DNA from: Ruminococcus sp. UNK.MGS-30
GTDB taxonomy: Bacteria > Bacillota > Clostridia > Oscillospirales > Ruminococcaceae
DNA length: 41,588 nt
Assembly: GCA_000980705.1 (NCBI GenBank)
Contig: LBCK01000008.1
Location: forward strand, 1 to 41,588
Direction of reading: 5' to 3'
Part shown: positions 6,924 to 14,995 of the stretch, piece after piece
How positions within the stretch are numbered: position 1 is the stretch's first letter
How the letters are laid out: every line of letters starts with the position of its first letter
Notes under the pieces: generated by a model
Told to the model about the DNA's origin: nothing
The model's input: only the letters and a program-made list of their open reading frames with translations
Database searches by the model: none
Position numbers and translations under genes: made by a program

Positions 6924-8175
6924 CAGGCTTTTCCACCTCTTTCACCAGTTCAGAGTATGCAATCTGCTTTCCATCCCGCACGACATACACACCATCGGCA
7001 TTTCCCGTATCTTCCACATACCGGCGAAGAATCACCGAGGCATATTTTTCATCCAATTCCATGGTGTAGCAGATGCGGTTCATTTGTTCGCAAGCCATCA
7101 AAGTAGAACCGCTGCCGCCAAAGGTGTCCATTACCACGCCATTTTCCTGTGTAGAATTGCCGATGGGATAGCCAAGCAAGTCCAGCGGTTTAGAGGTGGG
7201 GTGATTGGCGTTGCGTTTCGGCTTGTCAAAATGCCAGATGGTCGTCTGCTTACGGTCGGAATACCAGTGATGCTTGCCATTCTGCATAAAGCCATACAGC
7301 ACAGGTTCATGCTGCCACTGATAATCCGAGCGTCCCAGCACAAGGCTGTCTTTTACCCAGATGCAGCAGCCTGCAAGATGAAATCCGGCATCAATGAATG
7401 CTTTTCTGAAATTCAGCCCTTCGGTATCTGCATGGAATACATAGGCAGAGCCGCCTTTTTCCAGATGTTCTGCCATTCGCTGAAAGGAGGACAGCAGAAA
7501 TGTATAAAACTCCTCGTTCTTCATGCTGTCATTCTGTATGGTCAAACCGCTGGCACTCTTAAACGAAACGCCATAGGGAGGATCGGTCAGAATGAGATTT
7601 GCCTTGGTGTCACCCATGAGAGCAGATACATCCTCCGCAGATGTGGCATCGCCACACATCAGCTTGTGTCTGCCAACTGTCCAGATGTCGCCACGCTGTA
7701 CAAATGCAGCTTTTTCCAGTGCAGTGGTGAGGTCAAAATCATCGTCTTTCACTGTGTCACCGCTGTTTGTATCAAACAAATCTGCAATTTCAGTTTCATC
7801 AAAGCCAGTCAGACCAAGGTCAAAACCGAGATTCTGCAATTCTTCCATTTCCACAGCAAGGAGTTCTTCATCCCAGCCGGCATCTAATGCCATTCTGTTA
7901 TCAGCAAGAATATATGCCTTCTTCTGTGCTTCGGTCAGGTGATCGGCAAATACACATGGCACTTCTGAAATATTTTCTTCCTTTGCCGCCATGATGCGTC
8001 CATGTCCAGCGAGAACGTTATATTCCTTGTCGATAATGACCGGATTGACAAATCCAAACTCACGAAGGGAAGAGCGAAGTTTCAGGATCTGTTCCTTGTT
8101 GTGCGTTCTGGCGTTATTGGCATAGGGTACTAACTTGTTGATGTCAACAAGCTGAAATTCTGTGGTTGTGGTCAT
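6916..8175 (-). CDS. ParB-domain fused DNA (N6-adenine/N4-cytosine) methyltransferase
   Basis: The start at 8175 has GGAGG upstream and overlaps the stop of the previous small gene (ATGA). Residues 9-95 are a ParB/sulfiredoxin-like nuclease domain with AGHGR (56-60). Residues 160-400 are a beta-class amino-methyltransferase: DPPY (198-201) comes before the SAM loop DTFGGSGSTLMACE (350-363). The fused form is common in Firmicutes prophages beside terminase genes, where it probably modifies phage DNA. Recognition sequence unknown. It is followed by the C5 methylase, so this phage carries two different DNA modification enzymes in tandem. Confidence 0.92.
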   Translation of the reverse strand: MTTTTEFQLVDINKLVPYANNARTHNKEQILKLRSSLREFGFVNPVIIDKEYNVLAGHGRIMAAKEENISEVPCVFADHLTEAQKKAYILADNRMALDAGWDEELLAVEMEELQNLGFDLGLTGFDETEIADLFDTNSGDTVKDDDFDLTTALEKAAFVQRGDIWTVGRHKLMCGDATSAEDVSALMGDTKANLILTDPPYGVSFKSASGLTIQNDSMKNEEFYTFLLSSFQRMAEHLEKGGSAYVFHADTEGLNFRKAFIDAGFHLAGCCIWVKDSLVLGRSDYQWQHEPVLYGFMQNGKHHWYSDRKQTTIWHFDKPKRNANHPTSKPLDLLGYPIGNSTQENGVVMDTFGGSGSTLMACEQMNRICYTMELDEKYASVILRRYVEDTGNADGVYVVRDGKQIAYSELVKEVEKPDE

Positions 8176-8393
8176 GCTCCATTCCTCCGCTTCAAAACTT
8201 TCTGTAAACCTTTTCTGGCGTCCAGCACTTTTCCACTGACCGCCAGGTCTCGGCTGTCGCCTCGGTCGGTGCTTCTCGCTTTGCGAGAGGTTGCCACTGG
8301 CAACCCGCACCCTTTTATTGTGCGGTATTGCTGTTTGGTCATCTTCTGGCGATTGGCTTTCAGATCTCGCCAGAACTGGGTATCTGCTTTCAT
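8172..8393 (-). CDS. Small basic phage protein (73 aa)
   Basis: It starts MKADTQFWRDLKANRQKMTKQQYRTIKG and ends DARKGLQKVLKRRNGA. It fills the gap between small terminase and ParB-methylase with overlaps or a few bases on either side, so it is probably translated. Lys/Arg-rich and helical, it resembles a short protein family found near methylase and terminase genes of clostridial prophages (from memory). The Arg/Asp-rich middle (residues 38-52) looks like an insertion compared with my recollection of the family. Function unknown. Confidence 0.65.
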   Translation of the reverse strand: MKADTQFWRDLKANRQKMTKQQYRTIKGCGLPVATSRKARSTDRGDSRDLAVSGKVLDARKGLQKVLKRRNGA

Positions 8394-8399
8394 GCTGCC

Positions 8400-8960
8400 T
8401 CACTTTCTGCTGCTCAGAAGCTGTTCCATCAAATCATCCTGCGGTGTACCGTCAAATTTGGTCGTACAGTTTTGTTTCACAATATCGAAAATCTCATACC
8501 AGAGCAAGTTTGCCTGTTTCTGAAATGTCTGGCTCATCTGCACAAACGGAGAGGCAATGACGCCGCCCGTGGTCGGATGCTTTCCCAGCAGTCCATAGGT
8601 ACTGAGGGCTTCTTCACACTGTACAAATCGGGCGAATGCCTGCGAATAGCTTTCCAGCAGCCGTTTGTTGACGTGCTTTTCACAGCCACGCTGTTTCAGC
8701 CAGAGCCACGTTTCTTTGTACACAATGTCTGCTCCCAGCGGTTTTCCGTTCTTCTGCTGGGCAGACAAGTATGCACTGGGACTTGGCATATCCGCACCGG
8801 TCAAATCAGCGGCATCGTCCAGATCAGCTGCGTCCAATTCCGGAGCATGAAATTCCATAATATCTGCATCCTTGCCCTCTGCAATTTTGTCGGAGAGGGC
8901 TTTCGGCTTATCGCCTGCACGAACTCGTCTGCCGCCTCTTCTTGTGCCGTCCTTTGCCAT
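8400..8960 (-). CDS. Phage terminase small subunit, P27 family
   Basis: 186 aa. A basic N-terminus (MAKDGTRRGGRRVRAG) is followed by an acidic linker and a helical core with LLESYSQAFARFVQCEEALS, then GVIASPFVQMSQTFQKQANLLW, which fits P27-type small terminases. The small subunit recognises the packaging site and recruits the large ATPase/nuclease, which is not in the window. The gene lies directly after a terminator-like hairpin (8984-9015) and the probable cos region, with an HNH nuclease gene upstream, the usual packaging arrangement. Confidence 0.85.
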   Translation of the reverse strand: MAKDGTRRGGRRVRAGDKPKALSDKIAEGKDADIMEFHAPELDAADLDDAADLTGADMPSPSAYLSAQQKNGKPLGADIVYKETWLWLKQRGCEKHVNKRLLESYSQAFARFVQCEEALSTYGLLGKHPTTGGVIASPFVQMSQTFQKQANLLWYEIFDIVKQNCTTKFDGTPQDDLMEQLLSSRK

Positions 8961-8983
8961 CTGATTTCACCTGCCTTTTGAGA

Positions 8984-9015
8984 GAAAAATAGCCGAAACT
9001 GCGTAGGTTTCGGCT
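8984..9015 (-). terminator. Intrinsic terminator just upstream of the small terminase gene
   Basis: On the minus strand AGCCGAAAC (9007-9015) pairs with GTTTCGGCT (8991-8999) and is followed by ATTTTTC. Only 23 bases separate it from the terminase ATG, too little for a promoter, so late expression would need readthrough or antitermination. Confidence 0.65.
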
Positions 9016-9054
9016 TGTTTGCATATTTCCGGGGTTAATCCCCCGTTTGAACCT

Positions 9055-9135
9055 TGGTTTTTGTGTGTGAGAGGGAACGCCGGTCTGTAAAAAATTCACA
9101 ATTAGAGATTTTTATCCCCCCACCGGCAGCATTTC
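9055..9135. other. Candidate cos (packaging) region
   Basis: A non-coding segment between the HNH and small-terminase genes with a C6 run (9116-9121), an AT-rich block and a GC-rich ACGCCGG element (9077-9083). The position matches cos sites of HNH-dependent phages. The exact nick sites cannot be read. Confidence 0.4.
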
Positions 9136-9143
9136 TGACACAA

Positions 9144-9494
9144 TCAATACCGATAGACGGGATTTCGGTCTTCCGTCCATGTCTTACGGTCGTGGCAGGA
9201 CTTGCATAACGCCTGCCAGTTGCTTTCATCCCACATCAGGTGCGGATCACCACGGTGAGGAATGATATGGTCGACCACGGTCGATGCCGTGAACCTTCCC
9301 TGTGATTTGCACCGCACACACAAAGGATGCCGGCGGAGGTATGCCTTGCTGACACGCTGCCACTTGCTGCCGTAGCCACGCTTGGCGGCAGATGGTCGGT
9401 CGGGATGCAGGGGCTGATGCTCTGCACAATACAAACCGTCTGTCAAGTTGGGACAGCCGGGATGCTTACATGGTTTCAGTGCCTTCCTCGGCAT
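9144..9494 (-). CDS. HNH endonuclease (packaging-associated)
   Basis: 116 aa from ATG 9494, with GAGGAG upstream. It has an N-terminal Cys/His pair (CKHPGC, YCAEH), basic linker KRGYGSKWQRVSKAYLRRHPLC, and the HNH core VDHIIPHRGD followed by WQALCKSCHDRKT (zinc Cys pairs C-x2-C). HNH proteins next to terminases are needed for cos cleavage in HK97-like phages, and this gene's place directly before the cos candidate and P27 terminase supports that role. It overlaps the preceding sigma-like gene by 29 bases. Confidence 0.88.
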   Translation of the reverse strand: MPRKALKPCKHPGCPNLTDGLYCAEHQPLHPDRPSAAKRGYGSKWQRVSKAYLRRHPLCVRCKSQGRFTASTVVDHIIPHRGDPHLMWDESNWQALCKSCHDRKTWTEDRNPVYRY

Positions 9495-9882
9495 AGGGAC
9501 ACTCCTCACAGTCGAACTCACCGCCGCAGTCACAGCCCTTTTCCACCTTGATGCGCTTGAGGGCTTTCTTGTGGAGCTTCTTCACCCATTCGGTGGTGTC
9601 GCCCAGCTCATCGGCGATTGCCGCCCATGTTGCACCGTAGAAGTAGCGGAGGCGGAGCACCTCACGCTCATCAGCATTGGGATTCGCCATGATGATCTGT
9701 TCGATGTTACGCTTCATACGAATGGACTCGATAAGCTTCCAACGGGCATCGGTGAGGATTCCCTGTACCTCTTCGTCATTAAACTCCTCGGCGAGCTTCT
9801 TCCACTCGTTGTAGATAACGACCTGTTCACTGATACGGGAACGAAGCCCTGTTGCGTTACGCATGACACTCTTTGCAAGCAT
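9466..9882 (-). CDS. Sigma-70 region-4-like phage regulator with Cys cluster (138 aa)
   Basis: The start at 9882 has GGAGG 8 bases upstream. Residues about 60-110 (ADEREVLRLRYFYGATWAAIADELGDT, then VKKLHKKALKRIK) form a sigma region-4 helix-turn-helix as in phage late regulators. The C-terminus adds CDCGGEFDCEECPYA, five Cys that could bind a metal. The gene has its own promoter (9973-10001) next to tandem TGCGAC repeats, separated from the early operon. It probably drives late transcription, including HNH and terminase. Overlap with the HNH gene implies co-expression. Confidence 0.8.
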   Translation of the reverse strand: MLAKSVMRNATGLRSRISEQVVIYNEWKKLAEEFNDEEVQGILTDARWKLIESIRMKRNIEQIIMANPNADEREVLRLRYFYGATWAAIADELGDTTEWVKKLHKKALKRIKVEKGCDCGGEFDCEECPYAEEGTETM

Positions 9883-9972
9883 TGTGTTTACCTCCATTTC
9901 ATGGCATAAGAAAAGCCGCACGATGCTTTTCGGCACTGACGGCTTCACTTGTATCTTAAATTTCCATTATAC

Positions 9973-10001
9973 AGTATATCACATTATTTTGTCGCATTCA
10001 A
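9973..10001 (-). promoter_or_regulatory. Promoter of the late-regulator gene
   Basis: On the minus strand -35 TTGAAT (9996-10001), a 17-base spacer and -10 TATACT (9973-9978). The weak -35 box and repeats just upstream suggest activator dependence. Confidence 0.7.
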
Positions 10002-10047
10002 GGGACATTCAGTCGCAATTAGTCGCATTCAGTCGCATCCTGTCGCA
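9991..10047 (-). repeat. Five TGCGAC repeats in helical phase
   Basis: GTCGCA (TGCGAC on the minus strand) occurs at 9991, 10012, 10022, 10032 and 10042: spacing 21, 10, 10 and 10 bases. Part lies in the last codons of the DUF1492-type gene. One-turn spacing directly upstream of the promoter at 9973-10001 suggests an activator array. Confidence 0.75.
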
Positions 10048-10456
10048 ACTTTTCATCCAACGCCGATACAGCCTTATCATGAAGCCGATAGATATGTTTT
10101 TTGCTGTATCCCATCTTGCCGGCAATCACCTCGAAGGATTCAAAGAACAAATATCTGCGTTCTAACAGTTTTCTGTAGCGACGGTCGTCCAGCTTTCCGA
10201 TAGCATGTTCAATGTCAATCTTAATAGCGATCATTTTATCAATCAAAGCATCGGCTTCCTGTTCAAAAGCGATAACCTTGCAGATAGCTTTGCTGATTGC
10301 ATCGGAGCCACCATTAGGAGAAGATCCGCCATTGTTTTCATAGCTGACACCTCTGCCATACAAATCCTGACGGAGTCTTTCAGCCTTTTCCATCTTGTCG
10401 TTAATCATTTGATTAAGCTCCCATGCCTGATTCAGATATTCCTTTGCGTTCATCAT
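10019..10456 (-). CDS. DUF1492/ArpU-like phage transcriptional regulator (145 aa)
   Basis: Residues 1-95 are largely helical (NAKEYLNQAWELNQMINDKM; AFEQEADALIDKMIAIKIDIEHAIGKL), ending in a helix-turn-helix at about 108-135 (SFEVIAGKMGYSKKHIYRLHDKAVSALDEKL). This is the layout of DUF1492/ArpU-like regulators that control late genes of Firmicutes phages. Its 3' end carries three of the TGCGAC repeats, so the gene may encode the protein that binds them. The ATGATG start overlaps the previous stop. Confidence 0.75.
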   Translation of the reverse strand: MMNAKEYLNQAWELNQMINDKMEKAERLRQDLYGRGVSYENNGGSSPNGGSDAISKAICKVIAFEQEADALIDKMIAIKIDIEHAIGKLDDRRYRKLLERRYLFFESFEVIAGKMGYSKKHIYRLHDKAVSALDEKLRQDATECD

Positions 10457-10686
10457 GCTGCCTCCTTAACCATTCTGCGGATTCTCGCCATAAGTACGAC
10501 CGTATCAATATCGCTGAGACTCTGCGCCCACTCGGAGCGAAAGAACTTCTCGTTCTCCGCAATTGCTACATCATCATGTTTTACGAGTGCATCCTTGTAG
10601 ACGGTCGCTGCCGCTTCGATGATGGCAAGACCAAGAGCCTTGTAGGGATCGTATGCTGTAGATTTTCTTTCTTCAACCTGTATCAT
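10453..10686 (-). CDS. Small phage protein (77 aa), unknown
   Basis: MIQVEERKSTAYDPYKALGL leads into helical, Ala-rich and acidic segments (IIEAAATVYKDALVKHDD; DIDTVVLMARIRRMVKEAA). No known domain. It overlaps the SNF2 helicase gene upstream (ATGA) and the DUF1492-type gene downstream, so translational coupling supports it as a real gene. Function unknown. Confidence 0.7.
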   Translation of the reverse strand: MIQVEERKSTAYDPYKALGLAIIEAAATVYKDALVKHDDVAIAENEKFFRSEWAQSLSDIDTVVLMARIRRMVKEAA

Positions 10687-12056
10687 TTCTTACCTCCAAG
10701 TTCTGCCTTGACCGCATCGATCAGTGCGTTTTGGGTTTCTTCCTTTTTCTGCAATGCCGACATGATTTTTCTGTCGATCGTGCCGGTTGTGATGATGTGC
10801 TGTATAATGACTGTCTTGGATTGCTGTCCCTGTCTCCACAGACGAGCGTTGGTCTGCTGATACAGTTCGAGCGACCATGTCAGTCCAAACCATATCAGCG
10901 TAGAACCGCCTGACTGAAGATTCAGACCGTGACCGGCACTTGCCGGATGTATCAGACCGACAGGAAGCTCACCTCGCTGCCAACGGGATATACTGTCAGC
11001 CTTATCCATTGTTGCGAACGGAATATGCAGCTTATTGAGCCTTTCCTGAATTCTCGCAAGGTCATGCTTGAACCAGTATGCCACGAGGACGGGCTTTCCA
11101 TTGGCGGCTTCGATGATGTCCTCAAGAGCGTCAAGTTTTCGGTCGTGTATCGGAAGAATATCTCGGTCATCGGAATATATCGCACCATTTGCCATCTGGC
11201 TTAGTTTATTGGATAGACTTCCGGCATTGCTTGCGGTTACATCACCGTCGGGAAGCTCCAATACCAACTCCTCCTTCAATTCTTCGTAATGCTGTCTTTC
11301 TTCCTCGGACAGCTTCACGGTATATTCGGAGATTATAAGTTCAGGCATATTCAGGTGGTCGGTGGATTTCATGCTTATCGTGATGTCGGATATTTTGTCA
11401 TAGATCTGCTGCTCTGCATCGGGCAGAGGTCTGTATGAATACACGATATTTCCATTTCGACGGTCGGGCAGGAAGTAATCTGTACGATATTTGCCGATGA
11501 ATCTTCCAAGCCGCTGTCCCATGTCGAGCAATCGGAACTCTGCCCATAAGTCCATCAGACCGTTGCTGGAGGGTGTACCCGTCAGACCTACCACTCGCTT
11601 TACTTTCGGACGCATTTTCATGAGAGACTTGAATCGCTTGGTGTCATGATTCTTGAAACTCGAAAGCTCGTCAATTATTAACATATCGTAGTTGAAAACC
11701 ACGCCGTTTTCTTCGATGAGCCACTGCACATTCTCTCGGTTGATGATGTAGATGTCGGCTTGAGTTTTTAGTGACCTCAGTCGCTCTGCCTCAGTTCCCA
11801 CCGCTACGCTGTAGGTCAGATTCTGAAGGTGCTCCCATTTCTGGATTTCGGCAGGCCATGTATCCCGTGCCACTCGCAGAGGTGCGATCACGAGTACCTT
11901 GCTGATCTCGAAGTAGTCATATATCAACTCGTTCACGGCGGTAAGTGTTGTGACCGTTTTGCCTAAGCCCATATCGAGGAGCAGAGCCGTTACGGGATGT
12001 GTTATGATATATTCGGCTGCATACCTTTGGTACTCATGAGGTATGAATTTTTTCAC
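10683..12056 (-). CDS. SNF2-type DEAD/DEAH helicase
   Basis: 457 aa starting with GTG 12056, which overlaps the VRR-NUC stop (GTGA). Motif I is DMGLGKT (28-34), the Walker B equivalent is IIDELSS (127-133) and motif III is LTGTPSS (158-164). The C-terminal half contains the helicase motif VI region RLWRQGQQ (about 411-418) and TIDRKIM. The DEL variant is seen in phage SNF2 proteins. It is an ATP-dependent DNA translocase, probably used in replication or recombination with the adjacent VRR-NUC nuclease, a neighbour pair frequent in phages of this type. Confidence 0.92.
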   Translation of the reverse strand: MKKFIPHEYQRYAAEYIITHPVTALLLDMGLGKTVTTLTAVNELIYDYFEISKVLVIAPLRVARDTWPAEIQKWEHLQNLTYSVAVGTEAERLRSLKTQADIYIINRENVQWLIEENGVVFNYDMLIIDELSSFKNHDTKRFKSLMKMRPKVKRVVGLTGTPSSNGLMDLWAEFRLLDMGQRLGRFIGKYRTDYFLPDRRNGNIVYSYRPLPDAEQQIYDKISDITISMKSTDHLNMPELIISEYTVKLSEEERQHYEELKEELVLELPDGDVTASNAGSLSNKLSQMANGAIYSDDRDILPIHDRKLDALEDIIEAANGKPVLVAYWFKHDLARIQERLNKLHIPFATMDKADSISRWQRGELPVGLIHPASAGHGLNLQSGGSTLIWFGLTWSLELYQQTNARLWRQGQQSKTVIIQHIITTGTIDRKIMSALQKKEETQNALIDAVKAELGGKK

Positions 12057-12340
12057 GGGTCATCACTTCCAATCTTATGAACTAACTCTGCAATATCTTT
12101 TTTATCATCCAGCACATAAACCTGAAAGCCCAATGCTCTAAGCTGTTTATGCCTTTTTAGCTGAATTTTTCTCGGAACATCTCCGGGAGCTTTTGTCTCA
12201 ACAAAGGCGATCCTCCCTTTCGGCATCAAGACAATTCGGTCGGGAACACCGGATGTGCCGGGAGAAGTGAACTTCCAACAGAGACCTCCGACCGCCTTGA
12301 CTGCATCACGAAGTTTCAACTCGATGTCCCTCTCACGCAT
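12053..12340 (-). CDS. VRR-NUC domain nuclease
   Basis: 95 aa from ATG 12340, with GAGGAG upstream and overlapping the YozE-like gene. MRERDIELKLRDAVKAVGGLCWKF, GVPDRIVLMPKGRIAFVETKAPGD and LKRHKQLRALGF are the core of a standalone VRR-NUC (PD-(D/E)XK) fold: the acidic PD and ETK residues form the metal site. These small enzymes are predicted structure-specific or Holliday-junction nucleases in phage replication modules and usually accompany a SNF2 helicase, as here. Confidence 0.92.
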   Translation of the reverse strand: MRERDIELKLRDAVKAVGGLCWKFTSPGTSGVPDRIVLMPKGRIAFVETKAPGDVPRKIQLKRHKQLRALGFQVYVLDDKKDIAELVHKIGSDDP

Positions 12341-12584
12341 AGGCTCTCTCCTCGTACATTTTCCACACCGCTTTGAACACATCAATGCATTCCTGCGATG
12401 CCTCACGCTGATACACCAGATAGTCGTAAACGGCATCATAGTTATCATCTTCCGGGAAGAAGTCATCCCTTGCCATGTCATAAGCCAGATCACCGGCAGG
12501 GTCATCATGCCCAAGAAAGCATTTCACTACCCAGCGGTGAAAGGCACTTCTCTTCGGTTTCTCACGTTCCATATATCTCATCAT
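12333..12584 (-). CDS. YozE SAM-like domain protein (83 aa)
   Basis: FHRWVVKCFLGHDDPAGDLAYDMARDDFFP followed by YDAVYDYLVYQ and CIDVFKAVWKMYEE is the YozE_SAM_like pattern (DDPxGDLAxD core). AGGAG lies 8 bases before ATG 12584, with a second ATG directly after. Domain function is unknown, perhaps nucleic-acid or protein binding. It opens the YozE / VRR-NUC / SNF2 / 77-aa / DUF1492 overlapping gene string downstream of the repeat-rich gap at 12585-12769. Confidence 0.8.
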   Translation of the reverse strand: MMRYMEREKPKRSAFHRWVVKCFLGHDDPAGDLAYDMARDDFFPEDDNYDAVYDYLVYQREASQECIDVFKAVWKMYEERAYA

Positions 12585-12620
12585 GTTAAAAACTCCTATT
12601 CTACGAGGTTTTTAGCTTTT

Positions 12621-12769
12621 GGTGACAGTCTACGACAGTCATTTCTATACCCTTATATATAGATATTTTTTTACATTTTTCTCTCGCCTGCGTAAAGTAA
12701 GGATATGAGTGTCCTCGACTGTCACCTTGGCTATTTTTCTACCTTTTTTTGACTTCAAGGTGACAGTCG
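12621..12769. other. Repeat-rich gap: candidate replication origin or operator
   Basis: GACTGTC occurs four times: GGTGACAGTC (12621-12630), CGACAGTC (12633-12640), CGACTGTCACCTTG (12716-12729) and its perfect inverted copy CAAGGTGACAGTCG (12756-12769). An AT-rich stretch of about 40 bases (12650-12685) lies between them. Iterons plus an unwinding-type region beside primase and helicase genes recall a phage origin. The 14-base inverted pair could also make a 3' hairpin for the primase transcript, but no T run follows. Confidence 0.5.
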
Positions 12770-14995
12770 TCAGTTCAGGAAATCGTCCAAAACTAACCTC
12801 AATCCCATAATCAGTCTTGCGGTCTTCGTTTTTTTCTTAGAGAATCCTGCCTGCTCCAATGCGGTATAAAAATCAGTTGTACTTCTGACAAATTCCCCAT
12901 TCTGCGCACAATAGTTACGGTACTCTTGGTAGAGATCACCGGACTTTTCAGTGTAGGACTTATCGACCTCACAGCATTCAGCAATAAAATTTCCAAGCCA
13001 GTCGTTGTCATCACGGTACGAGCCGATCGCCGCCTTAACGCAATCGGGAGCTTTGATCTGGTAATTTGCCGAAACAACCTTTTTTGCACCTTCGATCAGC
13101 CACTTCAAAACTGCACCTCCAGCGTTGTCAATGAGGTACTGCGTGTAATTCTTGATATCCGCTGCTCCCTGAATCTTTGCGTGGAAAGGAATCACGATCA
13201 GTCGTCTCCAAGTACCGTCATCAGAGGCTCCCACCTTTGGCAGGTGATTCGTATAGAGGATCAGCGTGTGGGAAGGCTCGAAATCGAACGGGGCTTTGAA
13301 CTTTTTCTCGGCAAAAATGCTGTCAGTGGAACAGAGCTGTTTTACCACGGAGGTGTTCAGTCTCATGCCTTCCTGTAACTCGGCAGCGATAATCAGTCGT
13401 TTACCCTTGAGCTCTGCCATTTCGGGCTTGACATTGCGCTTGCAGTTCATGGTCAAAGCATCAGCCGACATATTGCCGCTGTAGCTTCCGAGGACTTTGT
13501 AGATGACATTCCAAAAAGTCGATTTGCCGTTGCGTCCGTCACCATAAGCGATAATAAGCGATTCAACGTATACTTTTCCCACGATACACAGACCGCAAAT
13601 CATCTGCACATAGTCGATAAGCTGTCGGTCACCGCAGAAGAATAATTCAAGTGCATCGAGCCACAACTGCATACCCTCGTCCGAGGGAACAACAGCGGTC
13701 ACTTTGGTCAGCAGGTCTTCAGGGTTGGTAGCTCTCCAACCGTCCATGCCATCGGGGAGGTAGTAAGTGCCGCCGGGCGTGTTCAGGAGCATTGCTTCTT
13801 TGTCCAGTGCTTCCGGCGGCTTCTGCACCAGAGCTTTTGCCGCATCAAGGGCGTTGTTCAGACCACGCATATTGCGGTATTTCATGACGAATGCCTTAAA
13901 CGACTTTGCAAAGCTGTATGCCTCATAAGCATCAAGCTGTCCATCGAAGAGAGACTCAACGAATTTCTTTCCGCCCTTGAGAGCCTGTTCCATGTTGATG
14001 CCTGCGTTCTGCATTCGTTCCAGAGCTGTCTTTTCAAGCTCATCAGCTTTGTTGAGCTGTGCATCGGTGTGCTCCATCATCGCAAGCACCGCCGACTGCT
14101 CGTTTTCTTCCCAATAAGTGCCGTTGTATCTGAGATAATCAGTCGCCTTGGTGAAAACAAGCTCATCACCGAAACAGTCCGCAAGGGTACGAGCTTCACC
14201 GACATCGGAGAAGTCATCGGGGATCATGCTGTTCTTGCCATATTCTTCGGGGCTGACATAGCCTTCCTGCTTTGCGACCTTTTTGCCGAACTTACAGGCA
14301 GAATGCCATATCGTTTCGAGTTCCTCGTCATCAAGCGGAGGGTCACACTCGGCAGCCATTTCGAGAAACTTCTCGTGCGCATCTTCGCCGATACCGAACC
14401 GTTTCACGATACGACCTGCCTTTCGGGACATGGTCGCATTACGCTGTCCCTGCGGAATACTGCGGTTGGACTTCATGAAAAGAAGCCAGTCCTCGATGGA
14501 GAGCGATCCCTCATGCCACTCGACTTCTCCCGTACTGCCGAAGAAGAAGCGAGCTGCGTCAAGAGCGTTGCTGTCGAAGAACGGCATTTCTTTCTGAATG
14601 CGGCGTTTCATCTTCTTGTGCATGGTGGCATCCTTGCAAATGCCGGCAGGGAGATAGACGTGCATCTTGGGGCGAGCGGTCTTGCCGTTTTTCGGTATCA
14701 TGTGACTGCGGCTGTATACGATAGCGTATGCAACATCGGTGAGGATCGCCGACAGCCTCTCGGAATCGATCCATTCTTCGGGGTCATCGGAATGGGTGTT
14801 GTCGCAGTCGAGTACAAGCACATCGGACATCTCGAAATTCGCCTCACTACGGACATTTCCAGCATATCTGGCACATACATGGTCGAAGCGTACAGCTTTC
14901 TTTAGGTCAGCCGCCGAGGTGACAATCATCTCGTGGGGATAAGCCTTGTTCTTCGGATTACCACTGCAATCAGCGGTGTAGAGCGTAAATTTCAT
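12770..14995 (-). CDS. P4-type primase-helicase
   Basis: 741 aa, with AAGGAGG before ATG 14995. The N-terminal 170 residues look like an archaeo-eukaryotic primase module (LDCDN 62-66, SRSH 95-98, MHVYLP 111-116). Residues about 185-240 match a PriCT-like helical segment. The C-terminal half is a D5/P4-type superfamily 3 helicase: Walker A GDGRNGKST (485-493), Walker B-like RLIIAAEL (533-540) and TNHLPKVGASDDGTWRR. It synthesises primers and unwinds DNA at the phage origin. The candidate origin directly downstream fits. Confidence 0.92.
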   Translation of the reverse strand: MKFTLYTADCSGNPKNKAYPHEMIVTSAADLKKAVRFDHVCARYAGNVRSEANFEMSDVLVLDCDNTHSDDPEEWIDSERLSAILTDVAYAIVYSRSHMIPKNGKTARPKMHVYLPAGICKDATMHKKMKRRIQKEMPFFDSNALDAARFFFGSTGEVEWHEGSLSIEDWLLFMKSNRSIPQGQRNATMSRKAGRIVKRFGIGEDAHEKFLEMAAECDPPLDDEELETIWHSACKFGKKVAKQEGYVSPEEYGKNSMIPDDFSDVGEARTLADCFGDELVFTKATDYLRYNGTYWEENEQSAVLAMMEHTDAQLNKADELEKTALERMQNAGINMEQALKGGKKFVESLFDGQLDAYEAYSFAKSFKAFVMKYRNMRGLNNALDAAKALVQKPPEALDKEAMLLNTPGGTYYLPDGMDGWRATNPEDLLTKVTAVVPSDEGMQLWLDALELFFCGDRQLIDYVQMICGLCIVGKVYVESLIIAYGDGRNGKSTFWNVIYKVLGSYSGNMSADALTMNCKRNVKPEMAELKGKRLIIAAELQEGMRLNTSVVKQLCSTDSIFAEKKFKAPFDFEPSHTLILYTNHLPKVGASDDGTWRRLIVIPFHAKIQGAADIKNYTQYLIDNAGGAVLKWLIEGAKKVVSANYQIKAPDCVKAAIGSYRDDNDWLGNFIAECCEVDKSYTEKSGDLYQEYRNYCAQNGEFVRSTTDFYTALEQAGFSKKKTKTARLIMGLRLVLDDFLN

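Noticed and set aside
6685..7887. 400-codon plus-strand frame opposite the two methylases
   Set aside because: Spans parts of two overlapping minus-strand genes with clear motifs; no recognisable domain.
9991..10047. Possible CRISPR array
   Set aside because: Repeats are only 6 bases with 4-15-base gaps; fits an operator array.
14069..14905. 278-codon plus-strand reading frame opposite the primase gene
   Set aside because: Shadow of a strongly supported minus-strand gene; no ribosome binding site or protein-like composition.
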